From: Solobacterium sp.
Lineage (GTDB): Bacteria; Bacillota_I; Bacilli_A; Erysipelotrichales; Erysipelotrichaceae
NCBI GenBank assembly: GCA_024693325.1
Contig: JAILLA010000073.1
Coordinates: 1 to 64,000, forward strand
Direction: 5' to 3'
Length of the DNA stretch: 64,000 nucleotides
This document shows positions 17,309 through 26,818 of this stretch, one piece after another (within the stretch, counting starts at the first letter, position 1; the number at the start of each line of letters is the position of its first letter). Below the pieces are notes generated by a model, which saw only the letters and a list, made by a program, of their open reading frames with translations, was not told the DNA's origin and ran no database searches. Made by a program: the position numbers and the translations under genes.

Positions 17309-17331
17309 TCTGAACAGACTGATAACATTAC

Positions 17332-17359
17332 AGGAGGATCGTAACCGGTCCTCCTTTTT
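17332..17359 (+). terminator. Terminator of pgi
   Basis: AGGAGGA and TCCTCCT flank a 10-base loop, followed by TTTT. Confidence 0.85.
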
Positions 17360-17371
17360 GTTATAGGCATA

Positions 17372-17398
17372 AGAAAACGCCGGTCTGATTGCCGGCGT
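17372..17398 (-). terminator. Terminator of glnS
   Basis: On the minus strand ACGCCGG and CCGGCGT flank an 8-base loop, followed by TTTCTTATG. Confidence 0.8.
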
Positions 17399-17403
17399 AA
17401 GTC

Positions 17404-19137
17404 TTATTTCTTGAAACTGTCTCTCAGTGAAACACTGCGGTTGAAGACCAGATGGTCTGCCGAACTGTCTTTGTTGTCGAGACAGAAGAAGCCTACACGC
17501 ATGAACTGGAAGGTCGGCGCATTCGTTCCTGTACGGTTCTCACGCGCATCGAATTCCCTTGCGACATCCTGCATGGACTTCTCAACTTTTACGTTGTGCA
17601 GTACTGTCAGGCTCTCGGGATTCAGTGCCTGCAGGAAGTCCTTGTCCGGTCCATCCGGGTTCGGGTCTGTAAACAGATTGTCATACAGACGTACTTCCGC
17701 ATCCAGGCAGTTCTCGGAGTCGACCCAGTGAATGGTAGCGCCCTTGACCTTGCGTCCGTCAGCAGGGTTGCCGCCTTTGGATGCAGGATCATATTCGCAG
17801 AGCACTTCTACGACATTTCCGTTCTCATCCTTGACGCAGCCCGTGCATGTTACAAGGTATGCACCCTTGAGTCTGACCTCATTGCCGGGATACATTCTCT
17901 TGTACTTCGGAACAGGTTCTTCCATGAAGTCATCCTCTTCGATCCAGAGATGACGGCTGAACGTGATCGTATGTGTTCCGTCTTCCGGTCTTGTCGGGTT
18001 GTTCTCGACTTCGAATGACTCGGACTGTCCTTCCGGATAGTTCGTAACTGTCAGCTTAACAGGATGCAGGACAGCCATGGTACGTTCTGCTGTTGCGTTG
18101 AGATCGTCTCTCAGGCATCTTTCCAGTTCCGAGAATGCGATCGTATTGGAGCTCTTGGCTACACCGATCGTGTCGCAGAATGTACGGATGGATTTTGCTG
18201 TATACCCGCGTCTGCGCAGTCCGCACAGTGTCGGCATACGGGGATCATCCCAGCCTGAAACATAGTGTTCTTCAACAAGCTTTCTCAGCTTACGCTTGCT
18301 CATGACAGTATGGTCAATACCGAGACGCGCAAACTCGATCTGTCTGGGCTTGTGGTAGGGGATGGATACATTCTCCACCATCCAGTTGTACAGCGGTCTG
18401 TGATCTTCGTATTCCAGGGAGCACAGGGAATGCGTAATGCCTTCCAGTGCGTCCTGGATCGGGTGTGCGAAGTCGTACATCGGGAAGATGCACCACTTTG
18501 TTCCCTGACGGTGATGGTTGATATAACGGATACGGTAGATGACCGGATCACGCATATTGAAGTTGCCGCTGGCAAGATCGATCTTTGCGCGCAGCGTCAT
18601 CTTTCCTTCTTCCACTTCACCGTTCTTCATCTTTTCGAACAGACGGAGGTTTTCCTCGATTGGTCTGTCCCTGTAAGGAGACCTTGCCGGTGTCGTGGTA
18701 TCGCCTCTGTACTCCCTGAACTGTTCGGGTGTCAGTTCACAGACATATGCCAGACCTTTTTTGATCAGTTCCACAGCATACTCATAGTCTTTTTCAAAAT
18801 AATCGGAACCATAGAAGAATCTGTCGCCCCAGTCAAAGCCAAGCCAGTGGATATCTTCCTGGATCGCTTCAACATATTCCGTATCCTCTTTTGCAGGGTT
18901 GGTATCATCCATACGAAGATTGCAGATACCGCCGAATTTCTCCGCCATGCCGAAGTCAATGCACAAAGCCTTGCAGTGACCGATATGCAGGTAACCGTTA
19001 GGTTCCGGCGGGAAACGGGTATGTACTGTCAGTCCTTCGAACTGTCCGCCCGGCGCTATATCCTCTTTAATGAAGTTGTATATGAAATTACGGCTGTTTT
19101 CATCTTCCAGAACAGTCTCTTTCTTTTCCTCATCCAT
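17404..19137 (-). CDS. glnS: Glutaminyl-tRNA synthetase
   Basis: 577 residues. It charges tRNA-Gln directly with glutamine. The class I signature is RFPPEPNGYLHIGHCKAL (HIGH at 51-54) and the KMSKS-type loop is HTVMSKRKLRKLV. The C-terminal anticodon-binding beta-barrels follow, with RMYPGNEVRLKGAYLVTC. GlnRS rather than a discriminating GluRS is supported by the near-complete match to the E. coli-type layout. Many Bacillota lack GlnRS and use GatCAB transamidation. GGAGGAG lies eight bases before the ATG. Confidence 0.95.
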   Translation of the reverse strand: MDEEKKETVLEDENSRNFIYNFIKEDIAPGGQFEGLTVHTRFPPEPNGYLHIGHCKALCIDFGMAEKFGGICNLRMDDTNPAKEDTEYVEAIQEDIHWLGFDWGDRFFYGSDYFEKDYEYAVELIKKGLAYVCELTPEQFREYRGDTTTPARSPYRDRPIEENLRLFEKMKNGEVEEGKMTLRAKIDLASGNFNMRDPVIYRIRYINHHRQGTKWCIFPMYDFAHPIQDALEGITHSLCSLEYEDHRPLYNWMVENVSIPYHKPRQIEFARLGIDHTVMSKRKLRKLVEEHYVSGWDDPRMPTLCGLRRRGYTAKSIRTFCDTIGVAKSSNTIAFSELERCLRDDLNATAERTMAVLHPVKLTVTNYPEGQSESFEVENNPTRPEDGTHTITFSRHLWIEEDDFMEEPVPKYKRMYPGNEVRLKGAYLVTCTGCVKDENGNVVEVLCEYDPASKGGNPADGRKVKGATIHWVDSENCLDAEVRLYDNLFTDPNPDGPDKDFLQALNPESLTVLHNVKVEKSMQDVAREFDARENRTGTNAPTFQFMRVGFFCLDNKDSSADHLVFNRSVSLRDSFKK

Positions 19138-19245
19138 ATAACGTCTCCTCCTTGATAATCACGTAACAAGTATACCCTAAATCAAATGTTTTTCTCATAT
19201 TTTTATCTGAATTTCATTGTCCGGCAGGCGAAGCTGCGGAAATCG

Positions 19246-19276
19246 GAAAAAAGCATTCCGGAAAAACACGGAATGC
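19246..19276 (-). terminator. Terminator of the MATE transporter gene
   Basis: On the minus strand GCATTCC and GGAATGC flank a 10-base loop, followed by TTTTTTCC. Confidence 0.8.
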
Positions 19277-19286
19277 CTGAAGGGTC

Positions 19287-20642
19287 CTATATCTGTCCGA
19301 CAGCCCTGATCTGCTGTCCGGTGATCCTGTGATACAGGTATGCATAGACGAGCGTACTGAGTGTCCATGTGAACGGATAGATCCAGCAGACAAGCAGGAA
19401 GTTGTGAACGACTTTCCCGATCGTCATCAGGACAACGACACGCACCGCGCACCAGCAGAAGACATAGACGAGCATCGGCTCGACCGGATGTCCCAATCCT
19501 CTCAGCGCTGCTGCGGTGATATGTGAGTATCCCATCAGGACGAAGAACAATGAACAGATCCGGGCACGGGTGACACCGTAATAGATGACTTCCGGGTCCT
19601 GGACAAACATTGCGATCAGCTGCGGTGCGAACGCATAGATCAGCAGGCCGATCGATCCGATCATGAACACAGAGCACAGTGTGGAGAAACGGATACCGTC
19701 CCGGGCACGCTTGTACTGCTTTGCGCCTATATTCTGTGAAACAAATGTAGACAAAGCGAGTGAGAAAGCAGTGACCGGAAGGAAGATGAAGCCTTCCACA
19801 CGTGAATATGCGCCGATCCCGGCGATCGCCGCCATGCCGAATGAATTGACATATGACTGGATCAGGATATTGGAGAGATCCACGACACAGCCCTGGATGG
19901 CAGAAGGAATGCCGTAACGGATGATCGTTTTCGCGTTAAAACTGTCAAGCAGGAGTTTCCGGAAATCGACCCGGTATGACGCATCGATATGCAGCAGACG
20001 ATGCAGTGCCAGACCGACAGATACAAGCTCGGAAATAACGGTAGCCAGCGCAGCACCGGCAACGCCCATATGGAAGACTGCTACAAAGATCCAGTCCAGT
20101 ATAATATTCACCAATGATGAGGCGACCAGATAGTACAGCGGATGTCTGCTGTCACCGGAAGCCCTCAGGATACCGACAAAGATGTTGTACATGACGATGC
20201 CGAATGACCCGGCAAAATAGATCCTGACATAGGTCACCGCACCGGGCAGTACATCATCCGGCGTTCCCATCCATCTCAGTATAAGCGGTGAGAGAAAAAT
20301 ACCTGCCAGTGTCATGAGCACCGAGAAGAACAGACCGATCGAAACAGCCGTATGCACTGCTTTTTCCGTCTGTTCATCATTCCTGGCACCGATATGACGT
20401 GCGATCACGATCTCTGATCCGGTCGCAAAGCCGAGAAAGAAACCGATCAGCAGGTATACGAGCGCGCTTGTAGAAGTGACGGAGGCCAGTGCCTGGGCTC
20501 CCAGGATATTGCCGACGATCAGGGAGTCGACTGTACTGTACAGCTGCTGGAACAGCTGTCCGAGAAATACCGGGATCGCGAACAGGATGATCTTTTTGCG
20601 GAGATCTCCTTCCGTCATCAGATTATTAGCTGCAGTTGTCAT
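19287..20642 (-). CDS. MATE-family multidrug/cation antiporter
   Basis: 451 residues with 12 membrane segments. The N-terminus LRKKIILFAIPVFLGQLFQQLYSTVDSLIVG is typical of the MATE (NorM/MepA/DinF) family, with a second copy of the fold beginning near GIPSAIQGCVVDLSNILIQ. It exports drugs or metabolites using Na+ or H+. The reading frame runs upstream to 21215, but that part is antisense to the amidase gene. The ATG at 20642 has no ribosome site but lies 7 bases after TGATACACT, an extended -10 box, so translation may be leaderless. An internal ATG at 20618 is an alternative. Confidence 0.88.
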   Translation of the reverse strand: MTTAANNLMTEGDLRKKIILFAIPVFLGQLFQQLYSTVDSLIVGNILGAQALASVTSTSALVYLLIGFFLGFATGSEIVIARHIGARNDEQTEKAVHTAVSIGLFFSVLMTLAGIFLSPLILRWMGTPDDVLPGAVTYVRIYFAGSFGIVMYNIFVGILRASGDSRHPLYYLVASSLVNIILDWIFVAVFHMGVAGAALATVISELVSVGLALHRLLHIDASYRVDFRKLLLDSFNAKTIIRYGIPSAIQGCVVDLSNILIQSYVNSFGMAAIAGIGAYSRVEGFIFLPVTAFSLALSTFVSQNIGAKQYKRARDGIRFSTLCSVFMIGSIGLLIYAFAPQLIAMFVQDPEVIYYGVTRARICSLFFVLMGYSHITAAALRGLGHPVEPMLVYVFCWCAVRVVVLMTIGKVVHNFLLVCWIYPFTWTLSTLVYAYLYHRITGQQIRAVGQI

Positions 20643-20648
20643 GAAAAA

Positions 20649-20657
20649 AAGTGTATC
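20649..20657 (-). promoter_or_regulatory. Extended -10 box placing the MATE start at the transcript 5' end
   Basis: Minus-strand TGATACACT is followed by seven bases and then ATG. No Shine-Dalgarno is present. A transcript starting 6-7 bases after the -10 would begin at the start codon. Confidence 0.45.
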
Positions 20658-20717
20658 ACAAAATGAATCACAGCAGTCAGGTATTATAATGAAAACAGCT
20701 TGATCCGGGAGGCAGTT

Positions 20718-20936
20718 ATGTTTGGTTTTGGAAAGAAAAAGATAACAAAGACATATGACAAGGAAAACCTTGTCCCCATCCTGCGCAGCAGCATCTGTAC
20801 AGGTGAGACGACAGCAGGATTCAAAAACATTCACACAGGCGCTTATCAGGAAGTCATGCTGATAACGAATGCGGATGACCTGAAAGAATTTAAACAGACA
20901 TACGGCATTGTTGAAGAAATGAAAACGGAATACTGA
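20718..20936 (+). CDS. Small conserved-looking protein, 72 residues
   Basis: Starts MFGFGKKK with GGGAGG seven bases upstream; TATTATAAT near 20683 is its likely -10 box. The core reads ILRSSICTGETTAGF and HTGAYQEVML, then a Glu-rich helix. I believe similar 70-90-residue proteins occur widely in gut Bacillota without known function. It ends four bases before the amidase start, so the two are co-transcribed. Confidence 0.65.
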   Translation: MFGFGKKKITKTYDKENLVPILRSSICTGETTAGFKNIHTGAYQEVMLITNADDLKEFKQTYGIVEEMKTEY

Positions 20937-20939
20937 TCT

Positions 20940-22391
20940 ATGTACGATGTATTTGAAAAGACGATCACACAGCTCCAGCAGGATATGACGGACGGAGTTA
21001 CGACATCCGAAGAGATCACAAGAGCCTATCTTCAGCGGATCAGGGACCTGGATCAGGACGGTCCGATGCTGAGATCGGTCCTTGAGATCAACGCAGACGC
21101 ACTGGAGATCGCCCGGGCTTCCGACAGGGAACGCAAGCAGAGCGGCCCCCGCAGTATGCTGCACGGGATCCCGATCCTTATCAAGGATAATATCTCGACA
21201 CATGATAAAATGCATACTTCCGCAGGTTCCGAAGCATTGCAGAATAACTTTGCAAAAGATGACGCATTTGTTATGAAACAGCTGAGAAAGTCAGGTGCCG
21301 TCCTGCTCGGCAAAACGAATCTTTCGGAATTTGCGAGGTTCATGAATACCGAAATACCCAACGGCTACAGCTCCAGGGGAGGGCAGACAAAAAGCCCGTT
21401 CGGTGATGATGTTGACCCGCTTGGAAGCAGCACGGGTTCCGGTGTGGCGTGCGCCATGAGCTTCTGCGCGGCGGCAGTAGGCACAGAAACATCCGGCTCC
21501 GTCATTTCCCCGTCCTCAGCCAACAGTATCGTCGGCATGAAGCCCACGGTCGGACTTGTCAGCCGTTCCGGCATCATTCCGATCAATGCCCAGGACACAG
21601 CCGGTCCTATGGGCAGGACTGTCATGGACACTGCGATCCTGCTGAACGCCATGACCGGCGAAGATGAACGCGATCCCGCAACGATGTATACGTCATCCAT
21701 GATCCCGAAGGACTACAGCAAAGGTCTTGATGAAGACTGTCTGCAGGGAAAACGGATCGGCGTCAGTATTCCGGACAGCAGGTGGTATACGGAAGAACAG
21801 ATCGAAGCATTCAGATCAGCCCTGAAATATCTTGAACAGGCAGGCGCGGTCCTGGTAGAAGGCTGCACGCTGAGAAACGTATCGTCGAATGCCGGAACAC
21901 TGGCAAGACCTGTCATGCTGAATGAATTCAAGCAGTATATGAACGCATATCTGAGTGAATACTGCTCCGATCCGGAGATCAGAACGATGGAAGACATTAT
22001 CCGGTACAACCGCGAGCACAGTGATACTGCATTGATGTACGGACAGGATATTCTCGAAGCAGGGAATGCGCTGAGCGGCACGCTGACGGAGAAAGAATAC
22101 CTGGCCGACAAGCTGACTGCTCCGTATGAAGCAAAGGAGATCATCGACGGACTGATGCGGGAACATCAGCTGGATGCGATCGTATGTCCAGGTGCATCAG
22201 CACTGCCTCCGCTCTGCGGCTACCCGATCATTACGGTCCCGGCAGGCTGCGGAAAGGACGGGAAACCGGTCGGTCTGTCGTTCATTGCCGAGGCATTTTC
22301 AGAACGTAAACTGCTGAAATTCGCGTATGCATTTGAACATACTTCAGCACTGCGCATGATTCCGGCAGTGTCAATAAAAATTACAGATTAA
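20940..22391 (+). CDS. Amidase-signature family hydrolase
   Basis: 483 residues. The amidase signature has its Ser-cisSer-Lys triad: Lys in HGIPILIKDN, and the serines in GSSTGSG and GTETSGSVISPSSAN. IVGMKPTVGLVSRSGIIP follows. The C-terminus has AIVCPGASALPPLCGYPIITVPAG. It hydrolyses an amide bond, releasing ammonia. It is closer to peptide-amidase or general amidases than to GatA, and no gatB or gatC gene is nearby. The ATG lies four bases past the stop of the 72-residue gene without its own strong ribosome site, so translation is probably coupled. Confidence 0.9.
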   Translation: MYDVFEKTITQLQQDMTDGVTTSEEITRAYLQRIRDLDQDGPMLRSVLEINADALEIARASDRERKQSGPRSMLHGIPILIKDNISTHDKMHTSAGSEALQNNFAKDDAFVMKQLRKSGAVLLGKTNLSEFARFMNTEIPNGYSSRGGQTKSPFGDDVDPLGSSTGSGVACAMSFCAAAVGTETSGSVISPSSANSIVGMKPTVGLVSRSGIIPINAQDTAGPMGRTVMDTAILLNAMTGEDERDPATMYTSSMIPKDYSKGLDEDCLQGKRIGVSIPDSRWYTEEQIEAFRSALKYLEQAGAVLVEGCTLRNVSSNAGTLARPVMLNEFKQYMNAYLSEYCSDPEIRTMEDIIRYNREHSDTALMYGQDILEAGNALSGTLTEKEYLADKLTAPYEAKEIIDGLMREHQLDAIVCPGASALPPLCGYPIITVPAGCGKDGKPVGLSFIAEAFSERKLLKFAYAFEHTSALRMIPAVSIKITD

Positions 22392-22410
22392 CTTAATTAA
22401 AATAATGATA

Positions 22411-22443
22411 AAAACATATCTTCAGACCCGAAGATATGTTTTA
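22411..22443 (+). terminator. Terminator of the amidase gene
   Basis: AAAACATATCTTC and GAAGATATGTTTT form a 13-bp stem with a six-base loop. Confidence 0.85.
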
Positions 22444-22480
22444 ATTTATTTGCGAGATGATTCGCGAAACAGGAGGAAAG

Positions 22481-24418
22481 ATGAAAAAGTTTATTGCATT
22501 GCTCTCCAGCTTTGCTATGGCTGCAGCACTTGTCGGCTGCTCAGCCGGAACAAAGCCGGAAGAAACTCCCGCACCTGCCGCTGAAGGTGTATCCGGTACA
22601 TTCGAAGGAACATCTACAGCTGGTATCGGCGGCGAAGCCAACCCTGTCAAAGTCACATTAACACTCGAAAACAGCGTCATTACGGATCTGGTTGTTGAAG
22701 GACCTGGTGAAACAGAAGGAATCGGCACAAAAGCAATTGATTCACTTCCCTCACTGATCGTTGAAAACAACAGTATCAATGTTGACGTTGTATCCAGCGC
22801 TACAATGACTTCAACAGCTATTATCGAAGCAGCTTCCGAAGCTCTGAAGGCTGCCGGACTGAATCCTGAAGACTACATGGCAGAAGTCTCTTCACAGAGC
22901 GCTCCTGTAGGCGATGTTACAGTCGACACAGACGTTGTCGTAGTCGGTGCCGGCGGCGCAGGCATGATCGCAGCGATCGTTGCGGCAGATGCAGGCAAAA
23001 ATGTCGTCATTCTCGAAAGCCAGGCGATCGCAGGCGGAAACTCCGTCCGTTCTACAGGCGGCATGAACGCAGCAGATACACCGTATGAAGATTCCAATGA
23101 ATTCGGTGAAACAGCCGGTGTTGAAAAGACACTGGCTTCCGCAGCAAGCACATATGCGGACAATGAAACGATCACATCACTTGCAGCAGCGGTCAAGGAA
23201 CAGTGGGATGCATATCAGGCTGCTCCGGAAGGATATTATGATTCCGTAGAACTCATGCAGCTGGATACAATGATCGGCGGCAAGGGCATCAACGATCCCG
23301 AACTGGTCAAGGTTCTTGCTGAAAAGAGTGCTGACGCGATCGAATGGCTGGGCACAGTCGGCGCTGAACTGCACAACGTTGCAGCATTCGGCGGCGCTTC
23401 CGTCAAGCGTATCCACCGTCCTGTCAACGCTGAAGGCAAAGTCGTTTCCGTCGGCGCATATGTCGTTCCGATCCTGGAAAAGGCAGTCAATGAAAGAAAT
23501 ATCGAAGTCAGATACAATACAACAGCCAAATCGATCCTGACAGATGAAAGCGGCGCTGCTGTAGGTATCGAAGCTGAAACAGCTGACGGCTCCAAAGTAA
23601 CTGTCAACGCAAAATCAGTCGTTCTGGCAACAGGCGGCTTCGGATACAACCTGAAGAAGGTTGCTGAACTGAAACCTTCCCTTGATGGATTCTGCACAAC
23701 AAACGCAGCCGGTGCTATGGGCCAGGGTATCGAAATGGCTGAAGCAGTCGGTGCTGCAACAGTTGACATGGATCAGATCCAGATCCATCCGACAGTTCAC
23801 CTTGATGAAAACAACAACGCAAGCCTGATCACGGAAGGTCTGCGCGGCGACGGTGCGATACTTGTCAATGCTGAAGGCAAGAGATTCACGGATGAAGTCG
23901 GTACACGTGATGCTGTATCCGCTGCTGAACTTGAACAGACAGATGGCTTTGCATGGCTGATCGTTGACCAGGCTATGGCAGACGCTTCTTCCGTCATCCA
24001 GGGCTACATCAGCAAGGGCTTCACTGTAAAGGGTGAAACATATGAAGAACTGGCAGAAGCTATGGGCGTTGACGCAGCAGCCTTTGCTCAGACAATGACT
24101 GACTGGAAAGCAGCCTGGGATGCAAAAACAGATGCTGAATTCGGACGTACATCATTCGCTTCCGAGATCGATCTGACAAAAGCTCCGTTCTATGCTCTGA
24201 CAGTTACTCCGGGTATCCACCACACAATGGGCGGTGTCAAGATCAACACAAATACCGAAGTACTCAAAGAAGACGGAACAGCTATTCCGAACCTGTTCGC
24301 AGCAGGTGAAGTAACAGGCGGCGTACACGGTGCTAACCGTCTGGGCGGAAACGCAGTTGCAGACTTCGCGGTATTCGGACGTCTTGCCGGCGAAGCAGCA
24401 GCCGCAAACGCTGAATAA
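22481..24418 (+). CDS. Secreted fumarate-reductase-like flavoprotein (FMN_bind + FAD_binding_2 lipoprotein)
   Basis: 645 residues from the ATG at 22481 after AGGAGGAAAG. The signal peptide ends in lipobox LVGC (Cys20), so it is an extracytoplasmic lipoprotein. Residues about 45-130 are an FMN_bind domain with VVSSATMTSTA, where a Thr or Ser would carry FMN attached by ApbE. Residues 150-640 form a fumarate reductase/urocanate reductase-like module: VVVGAGGAGMIAAIVAADAG (FAD), GGNSVRSTGGMNA, the HPTVH substrate loop, and GVHGANRLGGNA at the end. It transfers electrons to fumarate or a similar enoate. The two-component system and malic enzyme downstream favour a C4-dicarboxylate role. Urocanate or acrylate-type substrates are alternatives. 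Confidence 0.9.
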   Translation: MKKFIALLSSFAMAAALVGCSAGTKPEETPAPAAEGVSGTFEGTSTAGIGGEANPVKVTLTLENSVITDLVVEGPGETEGIGTKAIDSLPSLIVENNSINVDVVSSATMTSTAIIEAASEALKAAGLNPEDYMAEVSSQSAPVGDVTVDTDVVVVGAGGAGMIAAIVAADAGKNVVILESQAIAGGNSVRSTGGMNAADTPYEDSNEFGETAGVEKTLASAASTYADNETITSLAAAVKEQWDAYQAAPEGYYDSVELMQLDTMIGGKGINDPELVKVLAEKSADAIEWLGTVGAELHNVAAFGGASVKRIHRPVNAEGKVVSVGAYVVPILEKAVNERNIEVRYNTTAKSILTDESGAAVGIEAETADGSKVTVNAKSVVLATGGFGYNLKKVAELKPSLDGFCTTNAAGAMGQGIEMAEAVGAATVDMDQIQIHPTVHLDENNNASLITEGLRGDGAILVNAEGKRFTDEVGTRDAVSAAELEQTDGFAWLIVDQAMADASSVIQGYISKGFTVKGETYEELAEAMGVDAAAFAQTMTDWKAAWDAKTDAEFGRTSFASEIDLTKAPFYALTVTPGIHHTMGGVKINTNTEVLKEDGTAIPNLFAAGEVTGGVHGANRLGGNAVADFAVFGRLAGEAAAANAE

Positions 24419-24435
24419 TCAGAATCATGATTTCT

Positions 24436-24468
24436 GAGGGATTCCTGAAAGGGAATCCTTTCTTTTTC
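24436..24468 (+). terminator. Terminator of the flavoprotein gene
   Basis: AGGGATTCC and GGAATCCT flank a short loop, followed by TTCTTTTT. Confidence 0.8.
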
Positions 24469-24482
24469 GGCAGTTCAATCGG

Positions 24483-24491
24483 TGATATGAT
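24483..24491 (+). promoter_or_regulatory. Extended -10 box just before the dcuS-like kinase start
   Basis: TGATATGAT is followed by TGTTGC and ATG with no ribosome site between. This predicts a leaderless or near-leaderless mRNA for the kinase-regulator-malic enzyme operon. Confidence 0.5.
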
Positions 24492-24497
24492 TGTTGC

Positions 24498-26096
24498 ATG
24501 AAAAAGCTCAGCGAGTCATGGGTAATGAAAGCCATTATCCCTTATCTGATCCTGGCATTGATCGTCATCTCAGCAGCGTTCGGCATCGTTTCTTTCATGC
24601 GGCTGAGGGAAGTCGTCGTGCAGGTCGACCGCAGTATTACCGATACAGGAGAACTGCTCTCGTCCAATCCCCTGATCGTTGAGGCACTTGAAAAAGGGTA
24701 CACAGACAATGAACTGAAGGAATATCTGGATGAACTGATCAAAGCGAATGAGTATGTAGATTATGTAGTCCTGGTAAATAATGATGATATCAGGATCTAT
24801 CATCCGGAACATGAACTGATCGGCGGAACGTTCACCGGAGGAGACGAAGCAGCGATCCTGACAGGATCAGCTCCTTATATTTCGGAACACATGGGAAGGA
24901 ACGAGAACCAGAGAAGGTATTTTGAGGCTGTATATGACCATGAAGACCGTCAGATCGGATTCCTGATGGTCAGTTGCTTCACACGGGCTATCCAGGCAAT
25001 GCGTACGGAAGCCATTACAGATCTGACCGTGATCTTCGCGGTATCGCTGCTGCTGATCCTGCTGGCGGGCATACTCGTATCAATGCGTGTCCGCAGGATC
25101 CTGCTGGGTTATGAGCCGTACCAGATGGCGGAAATGTTCCGCCGCAGGGAAGAGGTACTTGGTACCATCAAAGAAGGCCTGATCCTGGTCAACGGGTCCT
25201 GGGATGTACAGTATTACAGCCCTTCAGCTGCCGGACTGATCAAGTCGGACGGGCAGAATGATGAAGCCATCCGGAACTTCCTGGACCGGTTGATCCGCCC
25301 TATGATCATGGATCACTCTGACAGGATCCACAATCAGGAGATCAGTTACAAGGATTCCGTGATCCTGGTGAACATCCTGCCGATCCATGAGGATGAGAGA
25401 TATACGGGAAGCCTGATCCTGCTCAATGACCGCACGGAAACGATGCGGATGGCAGAGGAACTGACGGGTGTCAAGCATATCGTAGAAGCGCTCAGGGCAG
25501 CTACCCACGAGCAGAAGAACAAGCTCCATGTGATCCTCGGCCTGCTGCAGATCGGCGAAACCGAACAGGCAGAAGAGTATATCACAGATATTACCGGGGA
25601 ACGTGAAACAGACAGCCGGATCCTCTCAGCTGTTGAGGACCGTACCGCGGCAGCATTGCTGCTCGGCAAGAAGAGCAGGGCAAAGGAACTTGGCATTCAT
25701 TTTGACCTGATGAAGGGAAGTCATCTTTCCGCGGACAACGGTTACCTCAAGACGGAGGAGCTGATCACTGTCATCGGCAACCTCCTGGAAAACGCGTTTG
25801 ACGCGCTGGAAGAGCAGACAGGGGAACGCAGCGTTTCATTGTATGTCAGTGATGAAAATGATGCGCTGATGATCGTATGCGATGACAACGGCGGCGGGAT
25901 GAGCGAAGAAGTCAGGCAGAAGATCCTGTCGGAAAAATATACGACCAAAGGAGAAGGCCATGGTACGGGACTCGTACTGATCCGGCAGATCCTGGATAAA
26001 TGTCACGGCAGCCTTGAAATCGAAACAGAAGAGGGTGAAGGAAGCAGCTTTACCGTGACAGTTACGAAGAAAATATCGGAAAGGAGCGTTGTATGA
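24498..26096 (+). CDS. DcuS/CitA/MaeK-type sensor histidine kinase
   Basis: 532 residues. A membrane segment at about 12-34, an extracytoplasmic PDC/CitA-like sensor domain (about 35-170), a second membrane segment (about 175-198) and a cytoplasmic PAS domain precede the kinase core. The phosphoacceptor helix is ATHEQKNKLHVILGLLQ. The ATPase has GNLLENAFDALEE, CDDNGGGMSEE and GTGLVLIRQIL. This family senses citrate, malate, fumarate or succinate outside the cell. Its stop overlaps the regulator start, and malic enzyme follows, as in the MaeKR systems of lactobacilli. Malate or fumarate is the likely signal (inference). Confidence 0.9.
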   Translation: MKKLSESWVMKAIIPYLILALIVISAAFGIVSFMRLREVVVQVDRSITDTGELLSSNPLIVEALEKGYTDNELKEYLDELIKANEYVDYVVLVNNDDIRIYHPEHELIGGTFTGGDEAAILTGSAPYISEHMGRNENQRRYFEAVYDHEDRQIGFLMVSCFTRAIQAMRTEAITDLTVIFAVSLLLILLAGILVSMRVRRILLGYEPYQMAEMFRRREEVLGTIKEGLILVNGSWDVQYYSPSAAGLIKSDGQNDEAIRNFLDRLIRPMIMDHSDRIHNQEISYKDSVILVNILPIHEDERYTGSLILLNDRTETMRMAEELTGVKHIVEALRAATHEQKNKLHVILGLLQIGETEQAEEYITDITGERETDSRILSAVEDRTAAALLLGKKSRAKELGIHFDLMKGSHLSADNGYLKTEELITVIGNLLENAFDALEEQTGERSVSLYVSDENDALMIVCDDNGGGMSEEVRQKILSEKYTTKGEGHGTGLVLIRQILDKCHGSLEIETEEGEGSSFTVTVTKKISERSVV

Positions 26097-26773
26097 CCGG
26101 AGTGATCAATGTTGTGATCGTGGAAGACGATCCGATGGTTGCACAGATCAACCGCAAATATGCCGAGATGACAGATGACGTCATTGTCAGGAAGGTATGC
26201 GCAGGACCGAAAGAAGCACTGGAATATATCAGGGATCATTCTGTTGATCTTCTGATCGCAGATGAGTACATGCCCGGAATGAACGGACTGGATCTTCTGG
26301 AGGAAATCAAACGCGGCGGATATCAATGCAGCTCGATCATGGTGACGGCTGCCAACGACAGGGCGACTGTAGAGCGTGCGCTGAAACTCGGCGTGATCGA
26401 CTATCTGGTAAAACCGTTTACCTATGAGCGTTTCTCACAGGCAATGGACAGATTCCGCCGCAGACATGAACTGCTGAATTCAGAGGAAAGCTTTACCCAG
26501 AAACAGATCGACTCCCTGATCTCTGCTGAACAGACCAGGCAGGAAGAGTACACAAAAGGCATCAATACCGAGACACTCAGAAAACTGGAGGAATACCTGG
26601 TACGCATCGGACCGGATTCCATGTCCAGTGATGAGATCGCCCAGGCTACCGGTTTTTCCAACGTTACGGTCAGACGATATATGAATTATCTGGTGGAAAA
26701 AGGCAAGGCGGAATGCGTTACGGATTATAAAACAGGCGGCAGGCCCCGTCTGCATTACAAGGTCTCACAATAG
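26093..26773 (+). CDS. DcuR/CitB/MaeR-type response regulator
   Basis: 226 residues, overlapping the kinase stop by four bases. The receiver domain has the acidic pair at VIVEDDPM, the phosphoacceptor Asp in LIADEYMPGMNG, the Thr/Lys switch at MVTAAND and LVKPFTYERF. The C-terminal DNA-binding domain has SSDEIAQATGFSNVTVRRYMNYL, the CitB-type HTH. It should activate the flavoprotein and/or malic enzyme genes when phosphorylated by its partner kinase. Confidence 0.9.
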   Translation: MTGVINVVIVEDDPMVAQINRKYAEMTDDVIVRKVCAGPKEALEYIRDHSVDLLIADEYMPGMNGLDLLEEIKRGGYQCSSIMVTAANDRATVERALKLGVIDYLVKPFTYERFSQAMDRFRRRHELLNSEESFTQKQIDSLISAEQTRQEEYTKGINTETLRKLEEYLVRIGPDSMSSDEIAQATGFSNVTVRRYMNYLVEKGKAECVTDYKTGGRPRLHYKVSQ

Positions 26774-26818
26774 TACCGGAAAAAGGAAGGAATACAGTAT
26801 TTGCAGGAGAGGAAAACT

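Noticed and set aside
20643..21215. Upstream in-frame extension of the MATE gene on the minus strand
   Set aside because: It lies antisense to the amidase and the 72-residue gene, its translation lacks family similarity, and the MATE protein is complete from 20642.
20940..22391. GatA subunit of the tRNA amidotransferase
   Set aside because: The amidase motifs fit, but no gatB or gatC is nearby and the genome has GlnRS; general amidase is the safer call.
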